Below, piece after piece: positions 22,259-31,831 of a DNA stretch of 64,000 nucleotides. Every line of letters begins with the position of its first letter. Within the stretch, counting starts at the first letter, position 1. Below the pieces are notes generated by a model. It ran no database searches, was not told where the DNA came from, and saw only the letters and a program-made list of their open reading frames with translations. The DNA is from Prochlorococcus marinus str. MIT 1013 (GTDB lineage: Bacteria; Cyanobacteriota; Cyanobacteriia; PCC-6307; Cyanobiaceae): positions 1,426,001 through 1,490,000 of the forward strand of contig NZ_CP114778.1 in NCBI RefSeq assembly GCF_027359395.1. Direction: 5' to 3'. The position numbers and the translations under genes are program-made.

Positions 22259-22879
22259 ATGCAATTAAAATCAATTTCTAGAGAATTAGCTCTCTTACTT
22301 TTAGGACAAATTAAAACAAAAGATATTAATAATATTAATTTTGAAAGTATACTTAGTAAAGCGATAGAATCTTTAACTCAACATTGGAGAGAGCAATTAG
22401 ACTTTTGTGCCTCAAAATTAGAAAAGGCAAATCAAGAATTATTGGATAGTGAATTGCAAGAAGAAGCAGGGTTGTTAAAAAATTCTCGTAATTATTTGAA
22501 AACCTGCTTAATTGAGTCAGAGAATATACTTAATAGTTTGTCTGAAAGTATTGAATTACCAAGAATATTAGCACTAGTCGATCAAAAGGAAATACGTGAG
22601 CTAGCTTTAAAACGGGTTCATTTAGTCATTGAAAAACAAGATGAGATTGATAATAATATTGATAGTGTTATGGAAGGTTGGCGATTAAAAAGATTACCTA
22701 GAATTGATAGAGATATTTTAAGATTAGCTTTGGTTGATTTGATTGATTTTAATACTCCTACAGCTGTTACTTGCAATGAAGCTGTAAATTTGGCTAATCG
22801 TTATAGCGATGAACAAGGACGGAGAATGATTAATGGAGTTTTAAGGAAACTTCAAAACTCTACTTTAAAACTAAATTAG
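22259..22879 (+). CDS. nusB: Transcription antitermination factor NusB
   Basis: NusB binds boxA RNA with NusE and supports rRNA transcription. The start MQLKSISRELALLLLGQ is the family N-terminus, and the C-terminal part has RLPRIDRDILRLALVDLIDF and ANRYSDEQGRRMINGVLRKL. A cyanobacterial-type insertion of ~70 helical residues separates them, giving 206 residues. It is 2 bases from ftsY, so the DUF502 gene, nusB and ftsY probably form an operon. Confidence 0.95.
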   Translation: MQLKSISRELALLLLGQIKTKDINNINFESILSKAIESLTQHWREQLDFCASKLEKANQELLDSELQEEAGLLKNSRNYLKTCLIESENILNSLSESIELPRILALVDQKEIRELALKRVHLVIEKQDEIDNNIDSVMEGWRLKRLPRIDRDILRLALVDLIDFNTPTAVTCNEAVNLANRYSDEQGRRMINGVLRKLQNSTLKLN

Positions 22880-22881
22880 AA

Positions 22882-24177
22882 ATGAAAGATAAATTTTCTC
22901 AGGAGGAACAAAGTCCTACTAATTCAAATCAAATTGATGATTTTTCATCTGTTAAGGATGAATCTATAGATTGGGCAAAACAAGTGTATTTGCAACTTAA
23001 GCAAAAGCAAAAAGAGGAGAAAGAATTACTTAATAAAGAAAAGAACGAAGAGGAAAAAGATAATAAAGACAATAATATAAGTAAGGATCTTAAACCAAAT
23101 ATTGCGGATGAAAATATACTTAAAGCTCATCCAGATTCAAAAGAAGAAGATGAGCTTCAACTGGGAGATTTTGATGATACTTTTACATGGTCAGCTGAAG
23201 TTTTAGCTGCACAAGGTAAAAAAATCGGTCAGTTTTCATTAGATGAAATTGATTGGCTTAGTACGTTAAAGAAAGGATTAGAAAAAACTCGTAAAGGTTT
23301 TGTTACTGATTTACTAGATAAATTAGGTGACGATCCATTGACGCCTGAAGTTCTTGATGATTTAGAAACTCTTTTACTTAGAGCAGATGCAGGAGTTTCA
23401 GCTACAGATCAAATTTTAGACTTATTAAGAAGAAAGTTAAATGAGGAAGTTGTTGAAGCATCTGAGGGTTTGCGTTTTTTAAAAGAGCAATTGGTTAACG
23501 TTTTAGAAAAGCCAATAAAAGATAGTGGTGTTGATTTGTTGTCTCCAAAAAAAGGTAATTTAAATATTTGGATGTTAGTTGGTGTTAACGGGGTTGGTAA
23601 GACCACGACTCTGGGTAAATTGGCAAGTGTTGCAAAACGAAGTGGATTTTCAGCAATGATTGCTGCTGCAGATACTTTTAGAGCTGCAGCAGTACAACAA
23701 GTAAAGGTTTGGGGCCAAAGAACAGGCGTTGAAGTTATTGCCAACGAATCTAAGAACGCTGATCCAGCATCAATCGTGTTTGATGCTATTGGTGCAAGTA
23801 AATCAAAAAATATAGATTTATTGTTGGTTGATACTGCAGGTAGATTACAAACTAAAAATAATTTAATGGAGGAATTAAAAAAAATTCGAAAAATTATTGA
23901 TAAACTTGCTCCAAATGCAAGTGTTGAATCTCTATTAGTGCTTGACTCTAGTCAAGGTCAAAATGGACTTAAACAGGCATTAGCTTTTGCTGATTCAGCA
24001 GAATTAACAGGAGTAATACTTACAAAACTTGATGGATCATCTAGAGGAGGTGTTGCAATGGCTGTTGCATCAGAAGTGAAACTTCCAGTTAGATTTATCG
24101 GAGCTGGAGAAAAAATTAGAGACTTACGACCATTTAATAGTTTTGAATTTATTGAAGCACTTTTATCTACTCGATAA
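22882..24177 (+). CDS. ftsY: Signal recognition particle receptor FtsY
   Basis: FtsY is the SRP receptor GTPase that docks ribosome-nascent chain complexes at the membrane. The first ~110 residues are a very acidic and Lys-rich A-domain. The NG domain has P-loop GVNGVGKTTTLGKL (about residues 234-247), AADTFRAAAVQQ, LLVDTAGRLQTK and TKLDGSSRGG. The C-terminus IGAGEKIRDLRPFNSFEFIEALL is typical. The length is 431 residues. Confidence 0.97.
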   Translation: MKDKFSQEEQSPTNSNQIDDFSSVKDESIDWAKQVYLQLKQKQKEEKELLNKEKNEEEKDNKDNNISKDLKPNIADENILKAHPDSKEEDELQLGDFDDTFTWSAEVLAAQGKKIGQFSLDEIDWLSTLKKGLEKTRKGFVTDLLDKLGDDPLTPEVLDDLETLLLRADAGVSATDQILDLLRRKLNEEVVEASEGLRFLKEQLVNVLEKPIKDSGVDLLSPKKGNLNIWMLVGVNGVGKTTTLGKLASVAKRSGFSAMIAAADTFRAAAVQQVKVWGQRTGVEVIANESKNADPASIVFDAIGASKSKNIDLLLVDTAGRLQTKNNLMEELKKIRKIIDKLAPNASVESLLVLDSSQGQNGLKQALAFADSAELTGVILTKLDGSSRGGVAMAVASEVKLPVRFIGAGEKIRDLRPFNSFEFIEALLSTR

Positions 24178-24236
24178 TATTTTAGAAATTCTCTGTATCT
24201 TTTGCTAAATTTTAATTTCTTTATTGCTGGAGAATA

Positions 24237-25613
24237 GTGAAAGAAAATTCTCCAATTTCTGAACAACAATATTTAGATTCAACTCACTCATTTTCAAGTG
24301 CTGCATCTAAGTCCCTAACAGATTTAATTCATAGCCTTTCTCAAGAACAAATTATTAATCAAGATTTATTGCTGTCTTTAAGCTTTGCATTACGTAGCTT
24401 TACAAATCTACAGCGTTTTCTTGAACTGATTCCACTTCTTGTCGCTCAATTAGTTGGTGTTAAAGGTGCATTGATAATTCCTTTTCATGATGATGGAACT
24501 ATTTGGCGTGAGCAATTACAAATGGTTCCTAATGGTGAAGACCAGGAATTATTTACGAAATTATTTCTTTTAGAGGAGGGAAAAAAAACGGGTTTTGGCA
24601 TGCAGGAAAGGAATATTGCATTGTTAGATCATTTAGTTAAAAGACATTTTGACTCATTTAATGTAATTGCTACATCAATAGTTTCTCGAGGTAGACAGCG
24701 AGGTCGATTGTATGCGTTTGATAAAAAAGAGATTGTGTTTGGAAGCAATGTTCATCGAAAACATATTCAAATAGTTGCTGATCTCACTGGTGTAGCAATA
24801 GAAAATGATGTCATATTTCAGGTAATTCGGAATCATGAAAAAGTTGATAGACAAATAAGTATTGGTGCTGAAATTCAATCACAATTATTACCTGATCAAT
24901 GTCCAATCATTGAAGGAATTGAATTAGCTGCTTGCTGTAGGCCTGCTTTTCAAGTAGGTGGTGATTATTACGATTTCATGCCAACTCGTCCAGATTTCAC
25001 TGAAAAAGGAAAATCTTCTGGTCGTTGGGCTTTTGTGATTGGTGATGTTATGGGTAAAGGTGTTCCTGCTGGATTGTTGATGACTATGTTGCGAGGGATG
25101 CTCAGAGCTGAGGTTTTAACAGGATTGGCTCCTGATTCTATTTTGCATGACTTGAATCAATTAGCTCTTGAAGATCTGACTCAATCACATCGGTTTGTAA
25201 CTTTGTTTTATTCGGACTTTGACGCGCAATCAAGAAAATTACGTTTTGCTAATGCAGCACATAATCCTCCTTTGCTTTGGAGCGCTAAGTCAAAATCAAT
25301 ACATAGATTAGATGCTCCTGGTTTATTGATCGGTCTTCAACCTGAAGCAGAATATGGATGTGGCGAGATATTTCTTCAGCCAGGTGATGTTCTTCTCTAC
25401 TACACCGATGGAGTTACTGAGGCCCCTGGTATATCAGGTGAACGTTTTGACGAAAATCGTTTAATAACTTTTTTAGATAAATTTGCCAGGGAAGGTTTAG
25501 GAGCCAAACAAATATTAAATAAACTTTTTGAAAGATTAGATGGTTTTGTTGGTGTGAGTGACCATCAACTTGAAGATGATGCATCAATGGTCGTTTTAAA
25601 AGTTAATGAATAA
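24237..25613 (+). CDS. RsbU-type PP2C serine/threonine phosphatase
   Basis: This is a SpoIIE/RsbU-family protein phosphatase, probably a regulator in a partner-switching pathway. Residues ~40-205 look like a GAF-type sensor region (FTNLQRFLELIPLLVAQLVGVKGALIIP). The C-terminal phosphatase domain has metal-binding AFQVGGDYYDF and VIGDVMGKGVPAGLLM, then LYYTDGVTEA and the final DDASMVVLKV. The start is GTG at 24237. It is 458 residues long and lies 73 bases before argH. Confidence 0.9.
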   Translation: MKENSPISEQQYLDSTHSFSSAASKSLTDLIHSLSQEQIINQDLLLSLSFALRSFTNLQRFLELIPLLVAQLVGVKGALIIPFHDDGTIWREQLQMVPNGEDQELFTKLFLLEEGKKTGFGMQERNIALLDHLVKRHFDSFNVIATSIVSRGRQRGRLYAFDKKEIVFGSNVHRKHIQIVADLTGVAIENDVIFQVIRNHEKVDRQISIGAEIQSQLLPDQCPIIEGIELAACCRPAFQVGGDYYDFMPTRPDFTEKGKSSGRWAFVIGDVMGKGVPAGLLMTMLRGMLRAEVLTGLAPDSILHDLNQLALEDLTQSHRFVTLFYSDFDAQSRKLRFANAAHNPPLLWSAKSKSIHRLDAPGLLIGLQPEAEYGCGEIFLQPGDVLLYYTDGVTEAPGISGERFDENRLITFLDKFAREGLGAKQILNKLFERLDGFVGVSDHQLEDDASMVVLKVNE

Positions 25614-25686
25614 TCAACGCTTCCTAAATTAACTTAGTAAATCTCCTGACAATCTCCAAGACTCTTGCTTTATTTGTATTAGTAAT

Positions 25687-27078
25687 TTGGAAAATGCATT
25701 GAGCAAAACTTGGAGCGATAGATTTGAAAAAGGACTTAATCCTTTTATAGAAAAATTTAATGCTTCAATTGAGTTTGATGTTTGTTTATTAGAAGAAGAT
25801 TTGGATGGATCAATCGCTCATGCACGCATGCTTGGAATTCAAGGAATTATTACTAAGGAAGAGGCTTTTAAATTAGAACATGGTCTTGAACAGATTAGGA
25901 AAGAGGCTTCTGATGGATTATTTCAACCTGATATTTCAGATGAAGATGTTCATTTTGCAGTAGAAAAAAAATTAATAGATTTAATAGGCCCTGTTGGAAA
26001 GAAACTTCATACTGGTCGTAGTCGAAATGATCAAGTTGGAACAGATTTAAGATTATGGCTTAGAAAGCGTATTGATGAAATTGATATAGATTTGGAACGT
26101 TTTCAGAGATCTCTTTTTTTATTAGCAGAAAAAAACCTTTATACGCTTATTCCTGGTTATACGCATTTACAAAGAGCACAACCTGTCTCTTTAGCTCATC
26201 ATTTATTGGCATATGTTGAGATGGCACAAAGAGATAGAAATAGATTAACAGATGTAAGAAAAAGAGTTAATATCTCTCCTTTAGGAGCAGCTGCTTTAGC
26301 TGGGACTTCTATCACTATAAATAGAAAGATTACTTCTTCAGAATTAAATTTTCAAGATATTTATTCTAATAGTTTAGATGCTGTAAGTGATAGAGATTTT
26401 GTCGTAGAATTTTTAGGAGCCTCAGCGTTAATTATGGCTCATCTAAGTAGATTATCGGAAGAAGTTATTTTGTGGGCATCTGAAGAATTTTCATTTATTC
26501 AATTAACTGATCGATGTGCTACGGGAAGTAGTCTTATGCCTCAAAAAAAGAACCCTGATGTTCCTGAACTGGTTCGAGGTAAGTCAGGGAGAGTATTTGG
26601 ACATTTACAAGCTATGCTTACTATGATCAAAGGATTACCTTTAGCCTATAATAAAGATTTTCAAGAAGATAAAGAAGCAATTTTTGATAGTGTTACTACA
26701 GTAAAAAATTCGTTAATTGCCACATCAATTTTGTTTGAAGAAGGTTTGATTTTTCGCACAGAAAGACTCAATCATGCTGTTTCATCGGACTTTTCAAATG
26801 CAACTGATGTTGCTGATTATTTAGTGGCCAAGGACATACCATTTCGAGAGGCTTATCAATTAGTTGGACGAATTGTGAAGACTTCTTTGGAGGATGGGAT
26901 TTTATTAAAAGATATTCCTTTGGAAAGATGGAAAACATTTCATAAATTCTTTGAAAAAGATATTTATGAAAAGCTTTTGCCCTCAACTGTGGTTGAGTCT
27001 AGATTAAGTGCTGGTGGAACTGGATTTGAGAGAGTACAAGAACAGCTAGTTTTTTGGCGGGAGAAATTATTTAAGTAA
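25687..27078 (+). CDS. argH: Argininosuccinate lyase
   Basis: ArgH splits argininosuccinate into arginine and fumarate, the last step of arginine synthesis. The signature [20 protein letters not shown] is at about residues 278-297, with catalytic Ser in the flexible loop. [17 protein letters not shown] and [12 protein letters not shown] are also present. The length of 463 residues is normal. The start is TTG at 25687; TTG at 25699 is an alternative, since W-S-D-R-F follows shortly. Confidence 0.97.
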   Translation: MENALSKTWSDRFEKGLNPFIEKFNASIEFDVCLLEEDLDGSIAHARMLGIQGIITKEEAFKLEHGLEQIRKEASDGLFQPDISDEDVHFAVEKKLIDLIGPVGKKLHTGRSRNDQVGTDLRLWLRKRIDEIDIDLERFQRSLFLLAEKNLYTLIPGYTHLQRAQPVSLAHHLLAYVEMAQRDRNRLTDVRKRVNISPLGAAALAGTSITINRKITSSELNFQDIYSNSLDAVSDRDFVVEFLGASALIMAHLSRLSEEVILWASEEFSFIQLTDRCATGSSLMPQKKNPDVPELVRGKSGRVFGHLQAMLTMIKGLPLAYNKDFQEDKEAIFDSVTTVKNSLIATSILFEEGLIFRTERLNHAVSSDFSNATDVADYLVAKDIPFREAYQLVGRIVKTSLEDGILLKDIPLERWKTFHKFFEKDIYEKLLPSTVVESRLSAGGTGFERVQEQLVFWREKLFK

Positions 27079-27205
27079 AAAAATTGTTTTCAATCTATTT
27101 GAGGGCTTTCGGTATTAAAGTGTTGAATGATGACTCGTTTTAGAGTTATTAATTTTGGCTATTCATAGCCTCTTAGTTACATTTTATTTTCAGTCCAATT
27201 TTCAA

Positions 27206-27946
27206 GTGAGTATTTTTGTCGGCAACTTACCCTTCCGCGCTGAGCAGGAAGATGTCATTGAATTGTTTTCTCCCTTTGGGGAGGTGGCAAACTGTTCTTT
27301 ACCTTTAGAACGAGATACAGGACGCAAAAGAGGTTTTGCTTTTGTTGAGATGGCTGATGAAGCAGTTGAAGCTTCAGCAATTGAATCTCTCCAAGGTGCT
27401 GAGCTTATGGGTCGTCCCTTAAGAATTAACAAAGCTGAACCTAGAGGTAGTGCACCTAGAAGAGGCGGCGGCGGTTACGGCGGTGGCGGCCAAGGCGGTT
27501 ACGGCGGTGGCGGCCAAGGCGGTTACGGCGGTGGCGGCCAAGGCGGTTACGGCGGTGGCGGTTACGGCGGCGGCCAAGGCGGTTACGGCGGTGGCGGCCA
27601 AGGCGGTTACGGCGGTGGTGGCCAAGGCGGTTATGGCGGTGGCGGCCAAGGCGGTTATGGCGGTGGCGGCCAAGGCGGTTACGGCGGTGGCGGCCAAGGC
27701 GGTTACGGCGGTGGCGGCCAAGGCGGTTACGGCGGTGGTGGCCAAGGCGGTTATGGCGGTGGCGGCCAAGTTGATCAATCAGCTCAAGACAGACCTTCTG
27801 GAGCCAAAGGCTGGGAAGATCGTAGTCATGGCAATACTTCTCAAGATCCCAATGGCTTTGACCAAGGTCGTAGTAGAAGAAGAAGAGGTGCTTCGCCTGA
27901 AGGGGGAGACGACTCTACTGCAGATTATGGTGGCGCAGAATCTTAA
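27206..27946 (+). CDS. RRM RNA-binding protein with long glycine-rich repeat tail
   Basis: This is a cyanobacterial Rbp-type RNA-binding protein. The single RRM covers residues ~1-80, with RNP2 IFVGNL and RNP1 KRGFAFVEM. After residue ~85 comes a Gly/Tyr/Gln tail of about 12 GGYGGGGQ-type units, then a short Arg-rich segment. I chose GTG at 27206 because the conserved start of the family is MSIFVGNLPF; an upstream TTG at 27155 would only add residues that do not look like an RRM. These proteins are often cold-responsive RNA chaperones. The tail DNA is strikingly GC-rich compared with the rest of the window. Confidence 0.93.
   Translation: MSIFVGNLPFRAEQEDVIELFSPFGEVANCSLPLERDTGRKRGFAFVEMADEAVEASAIESLQGAELMGRPLRINKAEPRGSAPRRGGGGYGGGGQGGYGGGGQGGYGGGGQGGYGGGGYGGGQGGYGGGGQGGYGGGGQGGYGGGGQGGYGGGGQGGYGGGGQGGYGGGGQGGYGGGGQGGYGGGGQVDQSAQDRPSGAKGWEDRSHGNTSQDPNGFDQGRSRRRRGASPEGGDDSTADYGGAES
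27466..27770 (+). repeat. 24-base tandem repeat encoding GGYGGGGQ units
   Basis: There are about 12 head-to-tail units inside the RRM gene. Unit 4 is enlarged by 12 bases (GGYGGGGYGGGQ). Units differ only at a few synonymous positions (TAC/TAT, GGC/GGT), and the pattern of these variants repeats every few units. This suggests unequal exchange or slippage of multi-unit blocks. Confidence 0.9.
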
Positions 27947-27965
27947 AGATTTTGTTCCTTATAAG

Positions 27966-28973
27966 TTAATGCCCAGCATCTTCTAGTTGTTGGGCAATTT
28001 TTTTTAAAATTGAAATATCAGCTTTCTGATTTTGACATTTTTCACTTAATTCTTGTCTCAAAATTCTTGCATTAGGTATATTTTTAATAAGATTTAAAAT
28101 ATGTTTTGAAATTTGCCAAAGACGCCCATCATTTTCTAAATGTTTTTGAGCAAAAGGAATAACTTTTTTAATTATTTTTGATCTAGAGAGATATTCTTCC
28201 TTATCTCCAAAAATCATTGAATCTATTTTTGTCCAAAGAAAGGGATGTGAGTATGCAGCTCTACCAACCATTGCTCCATCAAATATTTTTAGAGTTTTAA
28301 TACAATCATTTATTGTATTTATGCCACCATTAAGTTCGATAATTAATTCAGGTCTGTTGTTTTTTAATTTTTCAACTCTTTCATATTGAAGAGGTGGAAT
28401 TGTTCGATTTTCTTTTGGATTTAGTCCATTTAGCCAAGCTTTTCTTGCATGAATGATAAATCTGTCTGCTCCTGCAATTGAGCATTGATCAACAAATTGC
28501 ATAAGGTAATTATCATCGTCGAGATTATCAATACCAAGTCGATGTTTGACTGTTATTGGGATATTGCATGATTTTTTCATTTTCTCAATGCAGTTGGAAA
28601 CTATTTTCGGTTTTCCCATAAGACAAGCTCCAAAGTTGCCAGATTTAACTTTTGAACTAGGGCACCCAATATTTAAATTAATTTCGTCATAACCCCAGTC
28701 TTCAGCCATTTGTGCTGCTTCAGCTAAAAGATTTGGATTGTCTCCTCCAAGTTGTATGGAAATTGGATGTTCAATCTCATCAAAATCTAATAGTGCATTT
28801 CTATTTTTACTATAATGAAGTGCTTGGGCGACAATCATTTCCGTGTATAGAAGAGATTTTTTTGTGATTTGACGCATAAGCACACGAAAATGCCTATCTG
28901 TACAATCCATCATTGGAGCAATGCTTAATCGGTAGTTAGCTAATTCATTTCTTTTCAAAGAGTTTGAAATCAT
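27966..28973 (-). CDS. dusA: tRNA-dihydrouridine synthase (DusA type)
   Basis: This flavoenzyme reduces uridines in tRNA D-loops. The FMN/substrate motif APMMDCTDRHFRVLMRQ is at residues 19-35. The catalytic cysteine is in NLNIGCPSSKVKSGNFGACLM, and the later motif MVGRAAYSHPFLW matches DusA rather than DusB or DusC. The length is 335 residues. Its 3' end contains the terminator hairpin of the convergent RRM gene. Confidence 0.92.
   Translation of the reverse strand: MISNSLKRNELANYRLSIAPMMDCTDRHFRVLMRQITKKSLLYTEMIVAQALHYSKNRNALLDFDEIEHPISIQLGGDNPNLLAEAAQMAEDWGYDEINLNIGCPSSKVKSGNFGACLMGKPKIVSNCIEKMKKSCNIPITVKHRLGIDNLDDDNYLMQFVDQCSIAGADRFIIHARKAWLNGLNPKENRTIPPLQYERVEKLKNNRPELIIELNGGINTINDCIKTLKIFDGAMVGRAAYSHPFLWTKIDSMIFGDKEEYLSRSKIIKKVIPFAQKHLENDGRLWQISKHILNLIKNIPNARILRQELSEKCQNQKADISILKKIAQQLEDAGH
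27970..28005 (+). terminator. Intrinsic terminator of the RRM gene, inside the convergent dus 3' end
   Basis: TGCCCA (27970-27975) pairs with TGGGCA (27991-27996) with further pairing inside, followed by a run of eight T at 27998-28005. It begins 24 bases after the RRM stop. The hairpin is part of the last codons of the dus gene on the other strand, so the same bases both code for its C-terminus and terminate the opposite transcript. Confidence 0.75.
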
Positions 28974-29046
28974 TTTTTTATCAATTAATTTTTTTCACCT
29001 TTTAAAGGGTAAATTTTATTAATATTGAATAAGTTGAAAAACTTTT

Positions 29047-29532
29047 TTGAACCGTCGATTTTTAATGATTGGATTTTTTAATACTCTTTTGGACTTTATT
29101 ATCAAACCAAAGAGTGCTTTTGCTGCAACTAAATCTATGGATAACTATAAAACTTTAACGGACGCAGAATGGGAAAAACGGTTACCCAAAGACGCTTTTT
29201 ACGTTTTGCGCAAGGAAGGAACAGAGAGGCCGTTTTCAAGTTCCTTGAATGATGAAAAAAGGAAAGGAATTTTTTCTTGTGCAGGATGTGGGCTTGCTTT
29301 ATTTTCTTCCAAAACAAAATTCGACAGTGGAACAGGTTGGCCAAGCTTTTTTGATCATTTACCTGATGCAATCGAAACAAAAACAGATTTCAAATTAATT
29401 GTTCCTAGAACTGAATATCATTGTCGTCGTTGTGGTGGGCATCAGGGGCATGTATTTAATGATGGCCCAAGACCAACTGGCAAACGGTATTGCAATAATG
29501 GGGTTGCTCTAAAATTTGAAGTGGATTCTTAA
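29047..29532 (+). CDS. msrB: Peptide-methionine (R)-S-oxide reductase MsrB
   Basis: MsrB repairs oxidised methionine. The zinc cysteines are Cys78/Cys81 (FSCAGCG) and Cys126/Cys129 (HCRRCGGHQGHVF). The catalytic cysteine is Cys149 in KRYCNNGVAL. The FDSGTGWPSF motif is at residues 92-101. The first ~27 residues (NRRFLMIGFF ... KSAFAA) look like an export signal with a twin arginine. The start is TTG at 29047. An export signal would place repair outside the cytoplasm, but that is an inference. Confidence 0.93.
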   Translation: MNRRFLMIGFFNTLLDFIIKPKSAFAATKSMDNYKTLTDAEWEKRLPKDAFYVLRKEGTERPFSSSLNDEKRKGIFSCAGCGLALFSSKTKFDSGTGWPSFFDHLPDAIETKTDFKLIVPRTEYHCRRCGGHQGHVFNDGPRPTGKRYCNNGVALKFEVDS

Positions 29533-29625
29533 ATGACTTTCATATTGTCTAAATAGGTGTGGGCTTCCGTAGCTTGTACAAAAAACTCTTTCCTATCAAC
29601 ATGTATTAATAGCTAATTAAACAAT

Positions 29626-30408
29626 ATGAATTCAGATGTTGTTCCCTCCTCAGAACATGAATTATCTAAGGATGGCTCATTAGAAAATGATTCCAATGAA
29701 AATTCTGTCAGTTCTCATACAAGTAATGCAGTACCCAATCAGGCGGACCTCTCTGACAATCACGAACAAGAGTCTCAATTGAATAATGATTCTCCAGATA
29801 AAGACAACGATCAACCCTCACCTACATCAGATCCAAATATTCAAGTTGCAGATACTGAATCAAGATTACAGCAATTGGAAAAAGAGCATGAAACGCTTAA
29901 CAGCCAATATATGAGAATAGCTGCTGATTTTGATAATTTCCGAAAGAGACAGTCGCGTGATCAAGATGATCTAAAAATTCAGCTTACTTGCACCACGCTT
30001 AGCGAAATTCTTCCTGTTGTGGATAACTTTGAAAGAGCAAGACAGCAATTAAATCCTGAGGGTGAAGAAGCTCAAGCTCTACATAGAAGTTACCAAGGAC
30101 TTTATAAGCAATTGGTTGAAGTGCTTAAGCAATTAGGTGTTGCTCCAATGCGTGTTGTAGATCAACCTTTTGACCCCTCTCTGCATGAAGCTGTGATGAG
30201 AGAACCAAGTGAAGAAAAATCTGAGGATATTGTCACAGAAGAATTACAGAGAGGCTATCACTTGAATGGACGCGTTTTAAGGCATGCTTTAGTCAAAGTT
30301 TCTATGGGCCCAGGACCTAAAGCTGCTAATGAAGAAATTTCTGACAAGAGTGCTTCTAATCAAGAACCCAATGAACCTTCAGTTGCTTCAACTAAAGATG
30401 AAAATTAA
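29626..30408 (+). CDS. grpE: Nucleotide exchange factor GrpE
   Basis: GrpE releases ADP from DnaK. The first ~80 residues are an acidic, Ser/Asn-rich tail. A coiled-coil dimerisation helix follows ([29 protein letters not shown], about residues 82-110). The C-terminal beta domain ends with the conserved [19 protein letters not shown]. The length is 260 residues. dnaJ follows 44 bases downstream. I saw no CIRCE-type inverted repeat upstream. Confidence 0.96.
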   Translation: MNSDVVPSSEHELSKDGSLENDSNENSVSSHTSNAVPNQADLSDNHEQESQLNNDSPDKDNDQPSPTSDPNIQVADTESRLQQLEKEHETLNSQYMRIAADFDNFRKRQSRDQDDLKIQLTCTTLSEILPVVDNFERARQQLNPEGEEAQALHRSYQGLYKQLVEVLKQLGVAPMRVVDQPFDPSLHEAVMREPSEEKSEDIVTEELQRGYHLNGRVLRHALVKVSMGPGPKAANEEISDKSASNQEPNEPSVASTKDEN

Positions 30409-30452
30409 ATATACATTTATCGAAAAGGAAATGAATTTGTTTAAATATACTA

Positions 30453-31586
30453 ATGGCTGATTTTTACGAACTATTGGGTGTCAGTAGAGATGCTGATGCT
30501 GACACTTTAAAACGAGCTTATAGACAACAAGCTCGAAAATATCATCCTGACGTGAATAAGGAAGCTGGAGCTGAGGAAAAGTTTAAAGAGATAGGGAAAG
30601 CATATGAAGTTTTAAGCGATTCTCAAAAACGATCTCGTTATGACCAATTTGGAGAAGCTGGACTAGGTGGAGCAGCTGGCATGCCTGACATGGGAGACAT
30701 GGGTGGCTTTGCAGATTTGTTTGAGACCTTTTTTAATGGATTTGGTGGCTCTGGATCTCCAGGAGGTTCTCGACCTCAAAGACGAGGACCTCAGCAGGGA
30801 GACGATTTACGATATGACCTCACTATTGACTTTGATAAAGCTATTTTTGGACAAGAAAAAGAAATTAAGGTTCCGCATTTAGAAACTTGTGATGTTTGTG
30901 GTGGTGCTGGGGCAAAAAAAGGAAGTGGTCCTGTTACATGTTCTACCTGTGGTGGCGCTGGTCAAGTAAGAAGAGCTACTCGTACTCCTTTTGGCAGTTT
31001 TACCCAAGTTGCTGAATGTCCAACTTGTGGAGCGAGTGGACAAGTTATTAAGGACCCATGCAATGCCTGTGGTGGAAAAGGGGTTAAACAAGTAAGAAAA
31101 CAATTAAGGATTAATATTCCTGCTGGAGTTGATAGTGGAACACGTTTAAGAGTTTCAGGTGAAGGTAATGCTGGATTGAAAGGTGGTCCATCTGGTGATT
31201 TATATGTATTTTTAAAAGTTAAAAATCATCCCAATCTTAAGAGAGATGGTTTGACTATTTTATCAGAAGTGAACATAAGTTATCTCCAGGCGATTTTAGG
31301 AGATACTATAGAGATAGATACTGTAGATGGCCCTACTAAGTTACAAATTCCAGTAGGAACACAACCTAATTCTATCTTGAATTTAGAAAACAAAGGAGTT
31401 CCAAAACTAGGAAATCCTGTGGCGAGAGGAAATCATCAAGTTACAGTAAAGATTAAATTACCTACAAAACTATCTGATTCTGAAAGAAATTTATTAGAAG
31501 AATTAGCTGGACATTATTCTGCACGTGGACCTCAAAATCACCATCATAAAAGTGGTTTATTTAGTAAGTTATTTGGCAAAATATAG
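30453..31586 (+). CDS. dnaJ: Chaperone protein DnaJ
   Basis: DnaJ is the Hsp40 partner of DnaK. The J-domain has HPD at residues 31-33. A Gly/Phe-rich linker follows. The four CxxCxGxG-type zinc modules are [24 protein letters not shown] and [10 protein letters not shown]-terminal substrate domain completes 377 residues (type I DnaJ). Its stop codon overlaps the GTG start of the TusA-like gene by one base. Confidence 0.96.
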   Translation: MADFYELLGVSRDADADTLKRAYRQQARKYHPDVNKEAGAEEKFKEIGKAYEVLSDSQKRSRYDQFGEAGLGGAAGMPDMGDMGGFADLFETFFNGFGGSGSPGGSRPQRRGPQQGDDLRYDLTIDFDKAIFGQEKEIKVPHLETCDVCGGAGAKKGSGPVTCSTCGGAGQVRRATRTPFGSFTQVAECPTCGASGQVIKDPCNACGGKGVKQVRKQLRINIPAGVDSGTRLRVSGEGNAGLKGGPSGDLYVFLKVKNHPNLKRDGLTILSEVNISYLQAILGDTIEIDTVDGPTKLQIPVGTQPNSILNLENKGVPKLGNPVARGNHQVTVKIKLPTKLSDSERNLLEELAGHYSARGPQNHHHKSGLFSKLFGKI

Positions 31587-31831
31587 TGAAAAAAAACATC
31601 TTAACAGATCATTATTTAAACTTATGTGGACTTGTTTGCCCAGTCAATTTTGTTAAATGCTGCTTGGCTTTGGAAAACTTATCTTACAATGAAGTTTTAA
31701 AAGTAGATTTGGATGTAGGTGAATCTGAAATTAGTGTTATAGATGGATTAGAACAGAAGGGTTACGAGGTAAAAATAACGTATAAAGACGCTAAAAAAGT
31801 AACTTTGATAATATCGAGTGAATACAAATAA
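31586..31831 (+). CDS. TusA/SirA-like sulfurtransferase family protein
   Basis: This 81-residue protein has the TusA-type fold pattern: LNLCGLVCPVNFVKCCLALE near residues 9-28, then VDLDVGESEISVIDGLEQKGYEV. The family Cys-Pro-x-Pro motif is CPVN here, so the second Pro is lost while the Cys is kept. TusA proteins carry sulfur for tRNA thiolation and other uses. The start is GTG, translationally coupled to dnaJ, and its 3' end overlaps the next gene by 14 bases. The exact role is unknown. Confidence 0.78.
   Translation: MKKNILTDHYLNLCGLVCPVNFVKCCLALENLSYNEVLKVDLDVGESEISVIDGLEQKGYEVKITYKDAKKVTLIISSEYK

Noticed and set aside
27466-27770. Possible CRISPR array
   Set aside because: The units are contiguous, coding and without unique spacers; no cas genes are present. 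The TPR repeats are excluded for the same reason.
27419-27986. Long frames antisense to and out of frame with the glycine-rich repeat
   Set aside because: They are by-products of the GC-rich 24-base repeat and read as monotonous Ala/Thr/Val repeats.
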